Counted from the stretch's first letter, positions 1 to 6,317 are shown. The stretch: 6,317 bases of DNA from JAOUEA01 sp039933515 (GCA_039933515.1 JBDTNY010000137.1:1-6317), one strand, 5' to 3'. Notes: a model not told the origin generated them from the letters alone. Program-made: numbers and translations.

Positions 1-1018
1 CACCGGTCACCACGGTGGCGGCGCCGGCGAAGGCGAGGAGCCACCAGATCGACACCTGGTCCTCGTTGCGGGCCGGTTCGCGTGTGGCTCGGGCCAACAG
101 GATCGTCGAGCCGATCGCGATCACGATGAACGGCACGATCACGATCGGCTGGAGCGATCCGATCCACCCCATCAGCCGGTCGGCGAAGAACTCGGCCGAG
201 TACGGCGGCGGGAGTGCGGCTTCGGCCAGACTGGCCCGCTTGCCCCAGATGCCGATCACCCAGCACGCGAGCCCCGCGATCATGCCGAAGCCCACGGACA
301 ACAACATCGGCGCGTCCGACTTCAACGCCGAGCCCAGCGAGAAGCGGCTGGTCAAGAAACGGAATCCGAACACCGCCATCAACACCACGCCGAAGATGAC
401 GCACGTAGTGGGATGCGTGAACGCCGCCGCGATGGCGATCAGGAACAACGCGGTTCTGGCACCCCACGATGTTCGAGCCGCATCGACGAACGGGATCATC
501 AACGCCAGTAAGAAGAGCACCGTGATGTTGTCGAGGTAGCCCACGTACGGCGTGGTGAGGAACAGTGCGACGGAGGCGAGCAGGGTCGTCAGGACGACCA
601 ACGGATCGCGACGGCTGCGGAAGAGCGCCGCGCCGAGGGCGAGGCCGGTCAAGATGGGGATCCCGATCATGAGGTAGGTGCTGAAGGTGTAGCGGTCGAT
701 ACCGACCACCCGCTGGAGGAGCGCGCCGAGCAGCGGCACCGTGATCCGGTAGCCGCCGGCGAACAGGCCGTTCGGCCCCCACTCCTGCACCACCCGCGCG
801 GGGTCGGCCTGCATGATCACCTGCGCGCGCCAGGTGTACCAGGCGGGGTCGCGCGTCGGCGCCGACAGGCCGGGATCGGCGAGGAACCGCCACCCGAGCA
901 CGAGCAGCATCAGCAGGATGAGACCACCGATCACCCACCAGGACCCGAGCCACGATTTCCCCGCGTCGTCGGGTTCGGCCGGCGAAGCGGCCTTCACCTG
1001 GGCGTCGGTGCCGGTCAT
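1..1018 (-). CDS. Polytopic membrane protein, GT-C glycosyltransferase-like (3' end outside window)
   Basis: The frame is open from ATG at 1018 to the left edge, giving 339 residues with no stop, so the C-terminus is missing. The start follows a GAGGGGG ribosome-binding match (1030-1036, complement) 11 bases upstream. After a charged N-terminus of about 22 residues there is a hydrophobic segment at 29-45. Next comes an extracytoplasmic-looking loop with RDPAWYTWRAQV (56-67). Further membrane segments lie near 113-133, 138-155, 163-179, 187-218 (two), 239-257, 288-308 and from 325 on. An acidic residue in the first outer loop (D57 here) and many membrane helices are typical of GT-C sugar transferases that use polyprenyl-phosphate sugars. 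LDN (162-164) and THP (201-203) at helix ends look like conserved spots, but I cannot place the protein in a named family. It is divergent from a likely GT87 gene, which fits an envelope glycan role. It could instead be another polytopic envelope protein. The gene is confident; the function is tentative. Confidence 0.82.
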   Translation of the reverse strand, partial: MTGTDAQVKAASPAEPDDAGKSWLGSWWVIGGLILLMLLVLGWRFLADPGLSAPTRDPAWYTWRAQVIMQADPARVVQEWGPNGLFAGGYRITVPLLGALLQRVVGIDRYTFSTYLMIGIPILTGLALGAALFRSRRDPLVVLTTLLASVALFLTTPYVGYLDNITVLFLLALMIPFVDAARTSWGARTALFLIAIAAAFTHPTTCVIFGVVLMAVFGFRFLTSRFSLGSALKSDAPMLLSVGFGMIAGLACWVIGIWGKRASLAEAALPPPYSAEFFADRLMGWIGSLQPIVIVPFIVIAIGSTILLARATREPARNEDQVSIWWLLAFAGAATVVTG

Positions 1019-1102
1019 GGTCGGTGCATCCCCCTCGGATCTGGTGCGTCGGATCGCTCGGGCGCCGAGGCCGTCGCGTGGCCCGGCGCGCGCGGACAGC
1101 AA

Positions 1103-1108
1103 AGGATA
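1103..1108 (-). promoter_or_regulatory. Candidate -10 element for the leftward membrane protein gene
   Basis: TATCCT on the complementary strand matches the TANNNT form of a sigma-70-type -10 hexamer. It would start transcription near 1096, giving a leader of about 78 bases that contains the GAGGGGG ribosome-binding match. No TTGACA-like -35 is visible at the expected distance, so this is only a candidate. Confidence 0.25.
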
Positions 1109-1172
1109 GCGGGTCGGCTCGGCCGCGAGCGGAGGCTGCGCGAGCCACATCAAGAGCCCTGGGCTTGCGGTG

Positions 1173-1178
1173 TACTGT
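1173..1178 (+). promoter_or_regulatory. Candidate -10 element for a leaderless GT87 transcript
   Basis: TACTGT fits TANNNT and ends 8 bases before the ATG at 1187. No Shine-Dalgarno match lies between. This spacing would put the transcription start at or next to the A of the start codon, the arrangement of leaderless actinobacterial genes. No clear -35 is seen. Confidence 0.4.
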
Positions 1179-1186
1179 CTCGAGCC

Positions 1187-2347
1187 ATGCGGGGGTCCGG
1201 CGCGATCGACGGGGGCGTCGATGCAGGCCGAACGCGCGGGGAGGCCGTCGACGGCTGGACGCGCGGGCTCTGGATCCTGAGGGTGGTCGTGCTGGTCTCG
1301 GTCGTCGCCGGCGTCCCCCACTTCCCCTCGTCGGCAGCCGCCCGCTACGTCGCGATCGCGCACCTGCCGGGCGTGCCATACCGCGATTTCCCGGTCGAGT
1401 ACCCGGTCCTGGAGCTGGCCCTCGCGGAGCTCGTCGGCGCGTGGTCGGTGGGCATGGCCGCGGCCCTGCTGGCGCTCGTGGCCTTCGCCGGTGACCTGCT
1501 CACGTTCGTGTCGCTTCGAACGGCGTGGGGTGCGGTGGCGGCACGCCGCTATCTGTGGCTCGGGACCCCCCTCCTGGTGTTCATCTACCGCCGATCCGAT
1601 CTGGTGGCAGTGGCTCTTGCGGTGGTCGCGGTGGCGGCGGCGAGGCGGCAGCGCCACGGCCCCGCGGGCGCGTCGCTCGCGGGAGCCACCCTGCTGAAGG
1701 TGTGGCCGTCGGTGCTGGTGCCGGGGTTCTTCCTGGAGCGTCGACTCGACGTCGTGAAGCCCTATCTGATCGTGCTCGTCGCCGGCACGATCGCGTGGAC
1801 GGCGTTCGGTGGCCCCGGGGCGGTCGGGCAGGTGGCCACGTTTCGGGGGGCGACGGGTTGGGAGCTGGAGTCGACCGTGGGCGCGATCGTGTGGGCGCGA
1901 ACCGGTGAGCATCGATTCGAACAGGGGGCGAACCGCACCGGCTCGGTCCCGGGCTGGGCGCGGGCGGCACTCATCGCGGGCCTCATCGCGGGCAGCGCGG
2001 CGATCTGGGTCACGGCCTCCAAGCGCGGGCTCGACCCCTGGGGCACCCCGGCCCTGGCGGCGATCGCATGGCTGCTCGCGCTCTCGCCACTTCTGTCGCC
2101 GCAGTACGTCGCGTGGCTCCTGCCCTGGGGAGCGCTGGCCGCCGCGTCGGGGCGAAGGTGGCTCGCGATCGCGGCACTCCCCCCGCTCCTCACGGGTGGG
2201 ATCGTCGCCTCGTGGTACCTCGACCTGCACCTGGGACCGGGGTGGAACCAGATCCTCCTGATCACGAGGAACCTGACGGTGCTCGCGATCCCGGTCGCCT
2301 ACGGCGTGTGGCCCCGCCGCACCGTCGTGACGCCGACCGCCGCCTGA
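1187..2347 (+). CDS. GT87/DUF2029-family membrane mannosyltransferase-like protein
   Basis: A complete gene of 386 residues with about ten hydrophobic segments, a usual length for GT87 (DUF2029). Family-like features occur in order. YRDFPVEYPVLE (65-76), with acidic D67 and E71, lies in the first outer loop after membrane segment 1. YRRSDLVAVALAV (134-146) sits where family members carry an N/R-x-D motif. ATLLKVWPSVLVP (167-179) follows, and SPQYVAWLLPW (304-314) is close to a family signature. Known members (for example PimE-type mannosyltransferases of mycobacteria) move mannose from polyprenyl-phosphate-mannose to envelope lipids or glycans on the outer face of the membrane; donor and acceptor here are inferred. 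ATG at 1187 is chosen because a -10-like TACTGT lies just upstream and the preceding bases hold no ribosome-binding match. The hydrophilic first 25 residues would allow a slightly later start. The gene is convergent with the phosphohydrolase gene, 34 bp away, with no obvious terminator hairpin between them. Confidence 0.9.
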   Translation: MRGSGAIDGGVDAGRTRGEAVDGWTRGLWILRVVVLVSVVAGVPHFPSSAAARYVAIAHLPGVPYRDFPVEYPVLELALAELVGAWSVGMAAALLALVAFAGDLLTFVSLRTAWGAVAARRYLWLGTPLLVFIYRRSDLVAVALAVVAVAAARRQRHGPAGASLAGATLLKVWPSVLVPGFFLERRLDVVKPYLIVLVAGTIAWTAFGGPGAVGQVATFRGATGWELESTVGAIVWARTGEHRFEQGANRTGSVPGWARAALIAGLIAGSAAIWVTASKRGLDPWGTPALAAIAWLLALSPLLSPQYVAWLLPWGALAAASGRRWLAIAALPPLLTGGIVASWYLDLHLGPGWNQILLITRNLTVLAIPVAYGVWPRRTVVTPTAA

Positions 2348-2381
2348 GCCGCGGAGCCGTGCCGAACCCGGGGTGCCGTCC

Positions 2382-4052
2382 CTAGGCCTGCGCCTCCGGA
2401 AGGCAGGGCAGGTCCTGCATCATGGCCGAGGGGAAGGCTGCCTCCATCACGGTCACGTTGTCCTGGCCCGGGAGCGGCACCACGCCGCCCCCCGCCGTCT
2501 GGCCCTGGGTGAACGTCATCATGAACCGCGCGACGTCGGCCACCGTGTAGCCGTTCTGCGTGAGCTCGTCGACGTTCAGGAACGCCTGCGTCGGCTGCAT
2601 CAGGTCCACGATCGGCGTGTCGTCGCCGTCGGTGTCGAACTTCTCGTTGATCATCGCCTGCATCGGGCCGGTCGAGATCTGATATCCGCCCGAGACCGCC
2701 GGATCGGGCATCGACGCGTGGTCGGCGGTCAGCGCCAGCACCCACTGCCCCGCGCCGACCTCGCGGTTCAGGTAGGCGACGAGGTGTCTGAGCGCGAGGT
2801 CCTGCGCCACCACCGCGTCCTGCATCTCCGGGCTGTTCATCGACCAGACGTGGCTGATGTAGTCGATCTCCTTGAAGTTCAGATACAGCAGGTCGGTGAC
2901 GCCGTCCTTGCCGAAGCGCTCGTTCTTGATCACGGCCTCGACCACACGCTCCTGATAGGGCGTCCGCGCAGGCGTGTCGAAGCCCTTGAGCAACGGCTCG
3001 ATCTCGTTGTCGCGCCACTTGCCGTCGAGCTTGCCGTCGGCCTGATCGACCTTCGTGACGTCCTGCTCGAAGCCAGGGACGTCGTTCGCGTAGGGCGGCA
3101 CGTAGTAGTAACCGGCGTCGCGCTCGGGAAGGTTCCAGGTGAAGCCCTCGTCGGTGAGCGTATCGCCGCCCGTCACCGACCGGGTAAGCGCCACATCTTG
3201 GTCGCCGCCATTGAAGAAGGCGCCGTGGCCCAGCATGCCGAAGTGGATGTCGACCGTGCCCACGATGCCCACGACCGGCTTGTTGCCCATCGCTCGGTCG
3301 TACAGGTCGGCGAGCGTGGGCTCCACGAAGAACGACGGGCCGTTGTTCCAAGGGGTCGTGAGCTTGCCGCCGACCTCCAGGTGGTGACCCACGAGGCCGT
3401 GGTGGTTCGGGAAGGCTCCGCTCCCGATCGTCGCGTGGATCTGGGCGGTGCTGGTCGGCGAGGAGCCCACCGTCGTGTCGGTGAAGAAGGTGCCCTTGGG
3501 GATCAGCGACTTGAGGTAGGGCCAGGAGTTCGGGTGGGCTTCGAGCACGTTCATGCCGCCCGCGTCCCACACCATCGTGACGACAAGCTTGGGCGACACG
3601 TCGACGCCCGGGACGAACGCCTCGTCCATCGGCTGCCCGTCGGGAGCCGTGTAGCCGTCGAACCGCAGGAGATCGGCGACCGTGGGCGCGATGCCGGCCA
3701 CCGTCACCGGACGGTCGACCTCGCCCTGCGCCTGGATGAACCCGGGGCCGTACCAGAGCATCGGGACACGCTGGATGTAGTCCCAGGGACCCACGTGGGG
3801 GAGCCCGGACCCGACGAAGTTCGGCTCCTTCGGGATGAAGCTCACCTGCGCGCCGCGGTCGGGGCGCCACCCGCGCCATGTGCGCAGCAGGTAGTCGTGG
3901 GGCAACGCGCAGGCGACCCTGACCAGGTCCTGATCGGACGCGGTCGCGTGGGCGGGCGGGCGGTTCCCGAGGGCGGTGGCCACCACCGCGAGCGCGAGCA
4001 CCGGCGCCAGGAGACGGCGTCGAGAGGTGATGGTCGCCATCATGATCGCCAT
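2382..4052 (-). CDS. Secreted alkaline phosphatase-superfamily phosphohydrolase, apparently circularly permuted
   Basis: From ATG at 4052 the protein has 556 residues (ATGs at 4043 and 4040 would remove 3 or 4). It opens with SRRRLL (10-15), a hydrophobic run (14-28) and a likely signal-peptidase site near AHA (34-36); the arginines also allow a Tat signal. The core matches AlkP/nucleotide pyrophosphatase enzymes: VTMVWDAGG with metal ligand D163; SSPTSTAQIHATIGSG with presumed nucleophile T202, then PNHHG (215-219); KEIDYISH with D397 and H401; TADH with D444 and H445. The seventh ligand, normally C-terminal, appears to be H86 in PHVGPWDY, followed by VPMLWYGPGF (96-105) and IAPTVADLL (121-129), so the C-terminal block is at the N-terminus. 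Family enzymes hydrolyse phosphomono- or diesters outside the membrane using two metal ions; the substrate here is unknown. C48 and C550 are the only cysteines. The gene is head to head with an inactive-looking paralogue. No ribosome-binding match or clear promoter was found for it. Superfamily assignment is strong; specific activity is not inferred. Confidence 0.92.
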   Translation of the reverse strand: MAIMMATITSRRRLLAPVLALAVVATALGNRPPAHATASDQDLVRVACALPHDYLLRTWRGWRPDRGAQVSFIPKEPNFVGSGLPHVGPWDYIQRVPMLWYGPGFIQAQGEVDRPVTVAGIAPTVADLLRFDGYTAPDGQPMDEAFVPGVDVSPKLVVTMVWDAGGMNVLEAHPNSWPYLKSLIPKGTFFTDTTVGSSPTSTAQIHATIGSGAFPNHHGLVGHHLEVGGKLTTPWNNGPSFFVEPTLADLYDRAMGNKPVVGIVGTVDIHFGMLGHGAFFNGGDQDVALTRSVTGGDTLTDEGFTWNLPERDAGYYYVPPYANDVPGFEQDVTKVDQADGKLDGKWRDNEIEPLLKGFDTPARTPYQERVVEAVIKNERFGKDGVTDLLYLNFKEIDYISHVWSMNSPEMQDAVVAQDLALRHLVAYLNREVGAGQWVLALTADHASMPDPAVSGGYQISTGPMQAMINEKFDTDGDDTPIVDLMQPTQAFLNVDELTQNGYTVADVARFMMTFTQGQTAGGGVVPLPGQDNVTVMEAAFPSAMMQDLPCLPEAQA

Positions 4053-4103
4053 AGGGAACACGACAACCGGGCGGACCGACAACTTGGCGGTAGCGTGGAC
4101 GAC
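4053..4103. promoter_or_regulatory. Shared divergent promoter region of the two AlkP paralogues
   Basis: Only 51 bp separate the two start codons, so promoters and any operator for both genes must lie here or within the 5' coding ends. A -10-like hexamer is visible for the rightward gene (4091-4096). None is convincing for the leftward gene. No clear inverted-repeat operator was found by eye. Confidence 0.55.
4091..4096 (+). promoter_or_regulatory. Candidate -10 element for a leaderless pseudo-phosphohydrolase transcript
   Basis: TAGCGT fits TANNNT and ends 7 bases before GTG at 4104, which would start the mRNA at or beside the start codon. No -35-like hexamer is apparent at 16-18 bp. If the upstream in-frame GTG at 4095 were the true start, this hexamer could not serve as its promoter. 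Confidence 0.4.
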
Positions 4104-5420
4104 GTGTCCACCGGCCGGCGCCTGACCCTCCTCCTCGTCGTCCTCACCCTCATCGGCGCGCCCGCGTTCGTCCTGCGCGCCTTCTGCGTGGGGGAGAGCT
4201 GCGCGAAGGCGGGGCCGGTCAGCGCCTCCGTTCCGTTCTGCCCGCTCCCGTCTTGGTTGCGCGATCAGATCGCCGCCGGGTTCCGGGACGGGCGCTCGCC
4301 CGACGTCCTCGCCGTCACCGACGACTCGACGCACGTTAGGGAGCTGGGCGGGACGACCTGGCCGTCCACCGCGAACGTGCGACGGGCGACCGAGGTGCCC
4401 CTACTCTTCATGGGGCCGGGCATCCGCGGCGGCGAGCTGTCGTCCGGGCTGGCCCTCGATCGGATCGCGCCGACGCTCGAGCCACTTCTCGGCCTCCGAC
4501 GGACCCACCCAGAGGTGCGAGCCGGTGCGGCGATCCCCGGCGTCGTGCGTGAGGGCTCCCGGTCACCCCTCGTCGTGACGATCGTGTGGCGCGCCGTCGG
4601 GATGCCCGAGCTGGAGGCACGGCCCGACGCCTGGCCGTGGCTCGCCTCGCGGATCGAGGGTGCGACGCCCGATGGGGCCGCGGGCCTCGCCGTTCCCGGC
4701 TCGCTCCCGCTCGACCCCGCGGCGGTCCTGACGACGATCGGCAGCGGCGGTCTGCCGTACCAGCACGGGATCACCGGGACGCTCCTTCGCGGCGCCGGCC
4801 GGGTGACGCGCGCGTGGACGGCTGCCGCGCCGCCGTCCGTGATCACCACGCTGGCCGACGATCTCGACCTCGCGAACGGTCAGGCCTCCCGCATCGGGCT
4901 CGTCGCGCCCGACATCGCCGACCGCGGACTGGTCGGCGACGGCTGGTACGTCGGGGCCGACCACGACGATCTGCGGATCGGGCCGGGCGACCCGCTCCCC
5001 CAGGTGGAGCGACTGCTCGCCGACGGGTACGGCGCCGACGCGATCCCCGACATCGTGGGCATCGTGCTGGACGGCTCGCTCGAGACGATGGATCGCCGCA
5101 CCGGCGCGATCGTGCACGCGGTCACCGCCCGGGTCCCCGACGCGACCATCGTGGTGACCGCGACCGGGAGCCTCCGCACGGCCACGCACGCTCTGCCGGG
5201 AGCAACGATCGCCCGCCGGCTCGACGCCGCGATGGGTGCCGGCGTGGCCTCGGCGGTCGGGAGCGACGGCGTGTTCCTCGACCCCGCGGTGGTCACCGAA
5301 CGCCGCATCAGCTCGGACCAGGTGGCGTCGGCCCTGCGCCGCGTCACGGGCCCCGATGGCCGGCCGGTCGTGCTCGACGCCTATCCCTCGTTCTCGGTGG
5401 CGTTCGCGAGGTACTGCTGA
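4104..5420 (+). CDS. Membrane-anchored AlkP-superfamily pseudoenzyme, paralogue of the divergent gene
   Basis: From GTG at 4104 the protein has 438 residues; an in-frame GTG at 4095 would add three. One hydrophobic segment (about 7-24) after GRR is a signal anchor or signal peptide, so the rest should be outside the membrane. Homology to the divergent neighbour runs along the whole length: EVPLLFMGPGI with VPMLWYGPGF, RIAPTLEPLLGL with GIAPTVADLL, VVTIVWRAVGM with VVTMVWDAGGM, TTIGSGGLPYQHG with ATIGSGAFPNHHG, TLADDLDLANG with TLADLYDRAMG. Catalytic positions are changed: D163 to R163, nucleophile T202 to P205, D397 and H401 to about L326 and D330, D444-H445 to T354-G355, and no His at the H86 site. 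About 70 residues between the AlkP halves are absent. The frame is intact with normal base composition, so it looks like a maintained non-catalytic protein rather than a decayed gene. The role is unknown; a partner, regulator or ligand-binding function is inference. It overlaps the permease gene by one base. Confidence 0.87.
   Translation: MSTGRRLTLLLVVLTLIGAPAFVLRAFCVGESCAKAGPVSASVPFCPLPSWLRDQIAAGFRDGRSPDVLAVTDDSTHVRELGGTTWPSTANVRRATEVPLLFMGPGIRGGELSSGLALDRIAPTLEPLLGLRRTHPEVRAGAAIPGVVREGSRSPLVVTIVWRAVGMPELEARPDAWPWLASRIEGATPDGAAGLAVPGSLPLDPAAVLTTIGSGGLPYQHGITGTLLRGAGRVTRAWTAAAPPSVITTLADDLDLANGQASRIGLVAPDIADRGLVGDGWYVGADHDDLRIGPGDPLPQVERLLADGYGADAIPDIVGIVLDGSLETMDRRTGAIVHAVTARVPDATIVVTATGSLRTATHALPGATIARRLDAAMGAGVASAVGSDGVFLDPAVVTERRISSDQVASALRRVTGPDGRPVVLDAYPSFSVAFARYC
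5408..5411 (+). promoter_or_regulatory. Shine-Dalgarno match for the permease, inside the preceding gene
   Basis: GAGG lies 8 bases before ATG at 5420, within the last codons of the upstream gene. It supports that ATG as the start and, with the TGATG overlap, suggests coupled translation of the two genes. Confidence 0.55.
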
Positions 5421-6317
5421 TGGCCGTGGGCGTCGAACCTCGAACCGCGACGCCCGGGGCGTCCCCCTCCTCAGGCTCGGCACGATCGGGGATCGCCGTC
5501 GTCTCGATGCTGGTGTGCGCCGCGCTGATCGCGCGGTTTGCGGATCCCGTCAGGATCGGATGGCTCCGCAACCTGCTGGTCGTCTTCGGATCCCTGATCG
5601 TGGAGTCGACCCCGTTCATCATGCTCGGCGCCGCGGTCTCGGCCGCGATCGAGGTGTTCGTGCCCACTTCGGCGTTCGACAAGATCGGGCGGCTGCACCC
5701 AGCGCTGCAGATGCCGGCGGCTGCGGCGGCCGGCGTCGCGTTCCCGGTGTGCGAATGCGGCTCCGTGCCGGTCGCCCGCCGGCTCGCCGCGAAGGGCCTT
5801 GCGCCGTCGGCGGCCGTGACCTTCATGCTGGCCGCGCCGATCGTGAACCCCGTGGTCGTGGCGTCGACCTTCGTGGCGTACCGCGGACGGAGTGACCTCT
5901 GGGTGATGGTGATCGGCCGATTCACGCTCGGGTTCATCGTTGCCATGGCCGTCGGTTGGGTGGTCGGCCGCGTGCGGGCGGGCGAGTTCCTGCGAGCCCG
6001 CGATGTCGACACCGAGGCGCACGAGGTGCGCGAGGACGAGCCGCGCTGGGCGCGCTTCTTCGGGCACCTCACCGGCGACGTCGTCTTCATGGCTCGATTC
6101 CTGATCCTGGGCGCGGCGATCGCCGCGGCCGTGCAGACCTTCGTGCCCCAGTCGATCGTCGACCGCGTCGCGAGCCTGCCCGTGCTCAGCTTGATGGCGA
6201 TGATGGCGCTCGCGTTCCTGATGTCATTGTGCAGCGAGTCCGACGCCTTCGTCGCCGCGTCGTTCGTCTCGTTCGGCCCGGCCGCGCAGCTGGCCTTCCT
6301 CGTTGCGGGACCGATGG
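5420..6317 (+). CDS. ArsP/DUF318-family permease (3' end outside window)
   Basis: The frame is open from ATG at 5420 to the right edge (299 residues, no stop). After a polar N-terminus of about 24 residues, membrane segments lie near 25-41, 50-80, 97-115, 125-152, 161-184, 222-241 and 254-272. Hallmarks of the DUF318/ArsP permease family are visible. FPVCECGSVPVARRL (108-122) carries paired C111 and C113. It is followed by FMLAAPIVNPVVV (135-147). A second-half motif, LCSESDAFVAASF (270-282), precedes the end LVAGPM (294-299). The central loop (185-215) is hydrophilic and charged, separating two membrane halves. Characterised ArsP members export trivalent organoarsenicals; most family members, including the YraQ-like group, have no known substrate, so arsenic export should not be assumed. 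The start overlaps the upstream stop codon (TGATG), with GAGG 8 bases upstream. Relatives are often followed by a TIGR03943/DUF1980-type partner gene, which would lie beyond the window. Confidence 0.93.
   Translation, partial: MAVGVEPRTATPGASPSSGSARSGIAVVSMLVCAALIARFADPVRIGWLRNLLVVFGSLIVESTPFIMLGAAVSAAIEVFVPTSAFDKIGRLHPALQMPAAAAAGVAFPVCECGSVPVARRLAAKGLAPSAAVTFMLAAPIVNPVVVASTFVAYRGRSDLWVMVIGRFTLGFIVAMAVGWVVGRVRAGEFLRARDVDTEAHEVREDEPRWARFFGHLTGDVVFMARFLILGAAIAAAVQTFVPQSIVDRVASLPVLSLMAMMALAFLMSLCSESDAFVAASFVSFGPAAQLAFLVAGPM

Noticed and set aside
2348..2381. Possible bidirectional terminator between the convergent genes
   Set aside because: I found only short GC-rich palindromic bits such as CCCGGG and no stem-loop with a T-run on either strand.
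2299..3879. 526-codon frame on the - strand overlapping the phosphohydrolase in another frame
   Set aside because: Arginine-rich composition without family motifs; it is a frame shadow of the gene at 2382-4052.
4053..4334. N-terminal extension of the leftward phosphohydrolase to ATG at 4334
   Set aside because: The added 94 residues are charged, low-complexity antisense of the paralogue's 5' end and would bury the signal peptide. A start at 4052-4040 puts the signal sequence at the N-terminus.
2373..5420. A 1015-codon open frame on the + strand
   Set aside because: Its first 577 codons are the antisense of the well-supported phosphohydrolase gene and read as low-complexity R/H/V/D-rich protein. 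Only the part from GTG 4104 resembles a real protein. The fusion is an effect of high-GC codon bias.
4104..5420. Calling the paralogue a pseudogene
   Set aside because: The frame is intact over 438 codons, conserved structural motifs remain and it overlaps the next gene precisely, so a maintained inactive protein is more likely than decay.
4563..5483. 306-codon antisense frame under the pseudoenzyme gene
   Set aside because: It has R/G/H-rich composition and no recognisable motifs, while the opposite strand has clear homology to its neighbour.
5344..6090. Antisense frames under the permease gene
   Set aside because: The + strand frame carries strong DUF318 hallmarks; the antisense products look like high-GC shadows.

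Overview
The window is GC-rich (roughly 70% by eye). Codon third positions are strongly G/C, long antisense reading frames stay open, and two or three genes look leaderless. This suggests an actinobacterium, possibly from the Acidimicrobiia or a related lineage; the class is a guess. It holds five protein genes, two of them cut by the window edges, with very little non-coding DNA. I see no RNA gene, mobile element, CRISPR array or long repeat.

Left part (1-2347): two divergent genes for polytopic membrane proteins are separated by 168 bp. The leftward one (3' end outside the window) resembles GT-C-type envelope glycosyltransferases. The rightward one has the features of the GT87/DUF2029 polyprenol-phosphate-sugar-dependent mannosyltransferase family. 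Both probably act in extracytoplasmic glycan or lipoglycan assembly.

Centre (2382-5420): this is the most interesting part. Two homologous genes of the alkaline phosphatase (AlkP)/nucleotide pyrophosphatase superfamily lie head to head across 51 bp. The leftward gene encodes a secreted protein of 556 residues with a full set of candidate metal ligands and a nucleophile. The element that normally closes the C-terminus of such enzymes (last metal-binding His, then a VPMLWYGPGF-like strand and an IAPTVADLL helix) sits at its N-terminus, so the fold looks circularly permuted. The rightward gene encodes a membrane-anchored paralogue of 438 residues with the same permuted order. There, every catalytic position I can align is replaced, and a segment of about 70 residues is missing, so it looks like a pseudoenzyme. 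A conserved Cys near each terminus in both proteins suggests a disulfide joining the termini.

Right part (5420-6317): the pseudoenzyme's stop codon overlaps by one base (TGATG) the start of an ArsP/DUF318-family permease that runs off the window. The two are likely translationally coupled. A working picture is an envelope unit with an active secreted phosphohydrolase, an inactive anchored partner and a permease. The joint function is inference; nothing in the window identifies a substrate.
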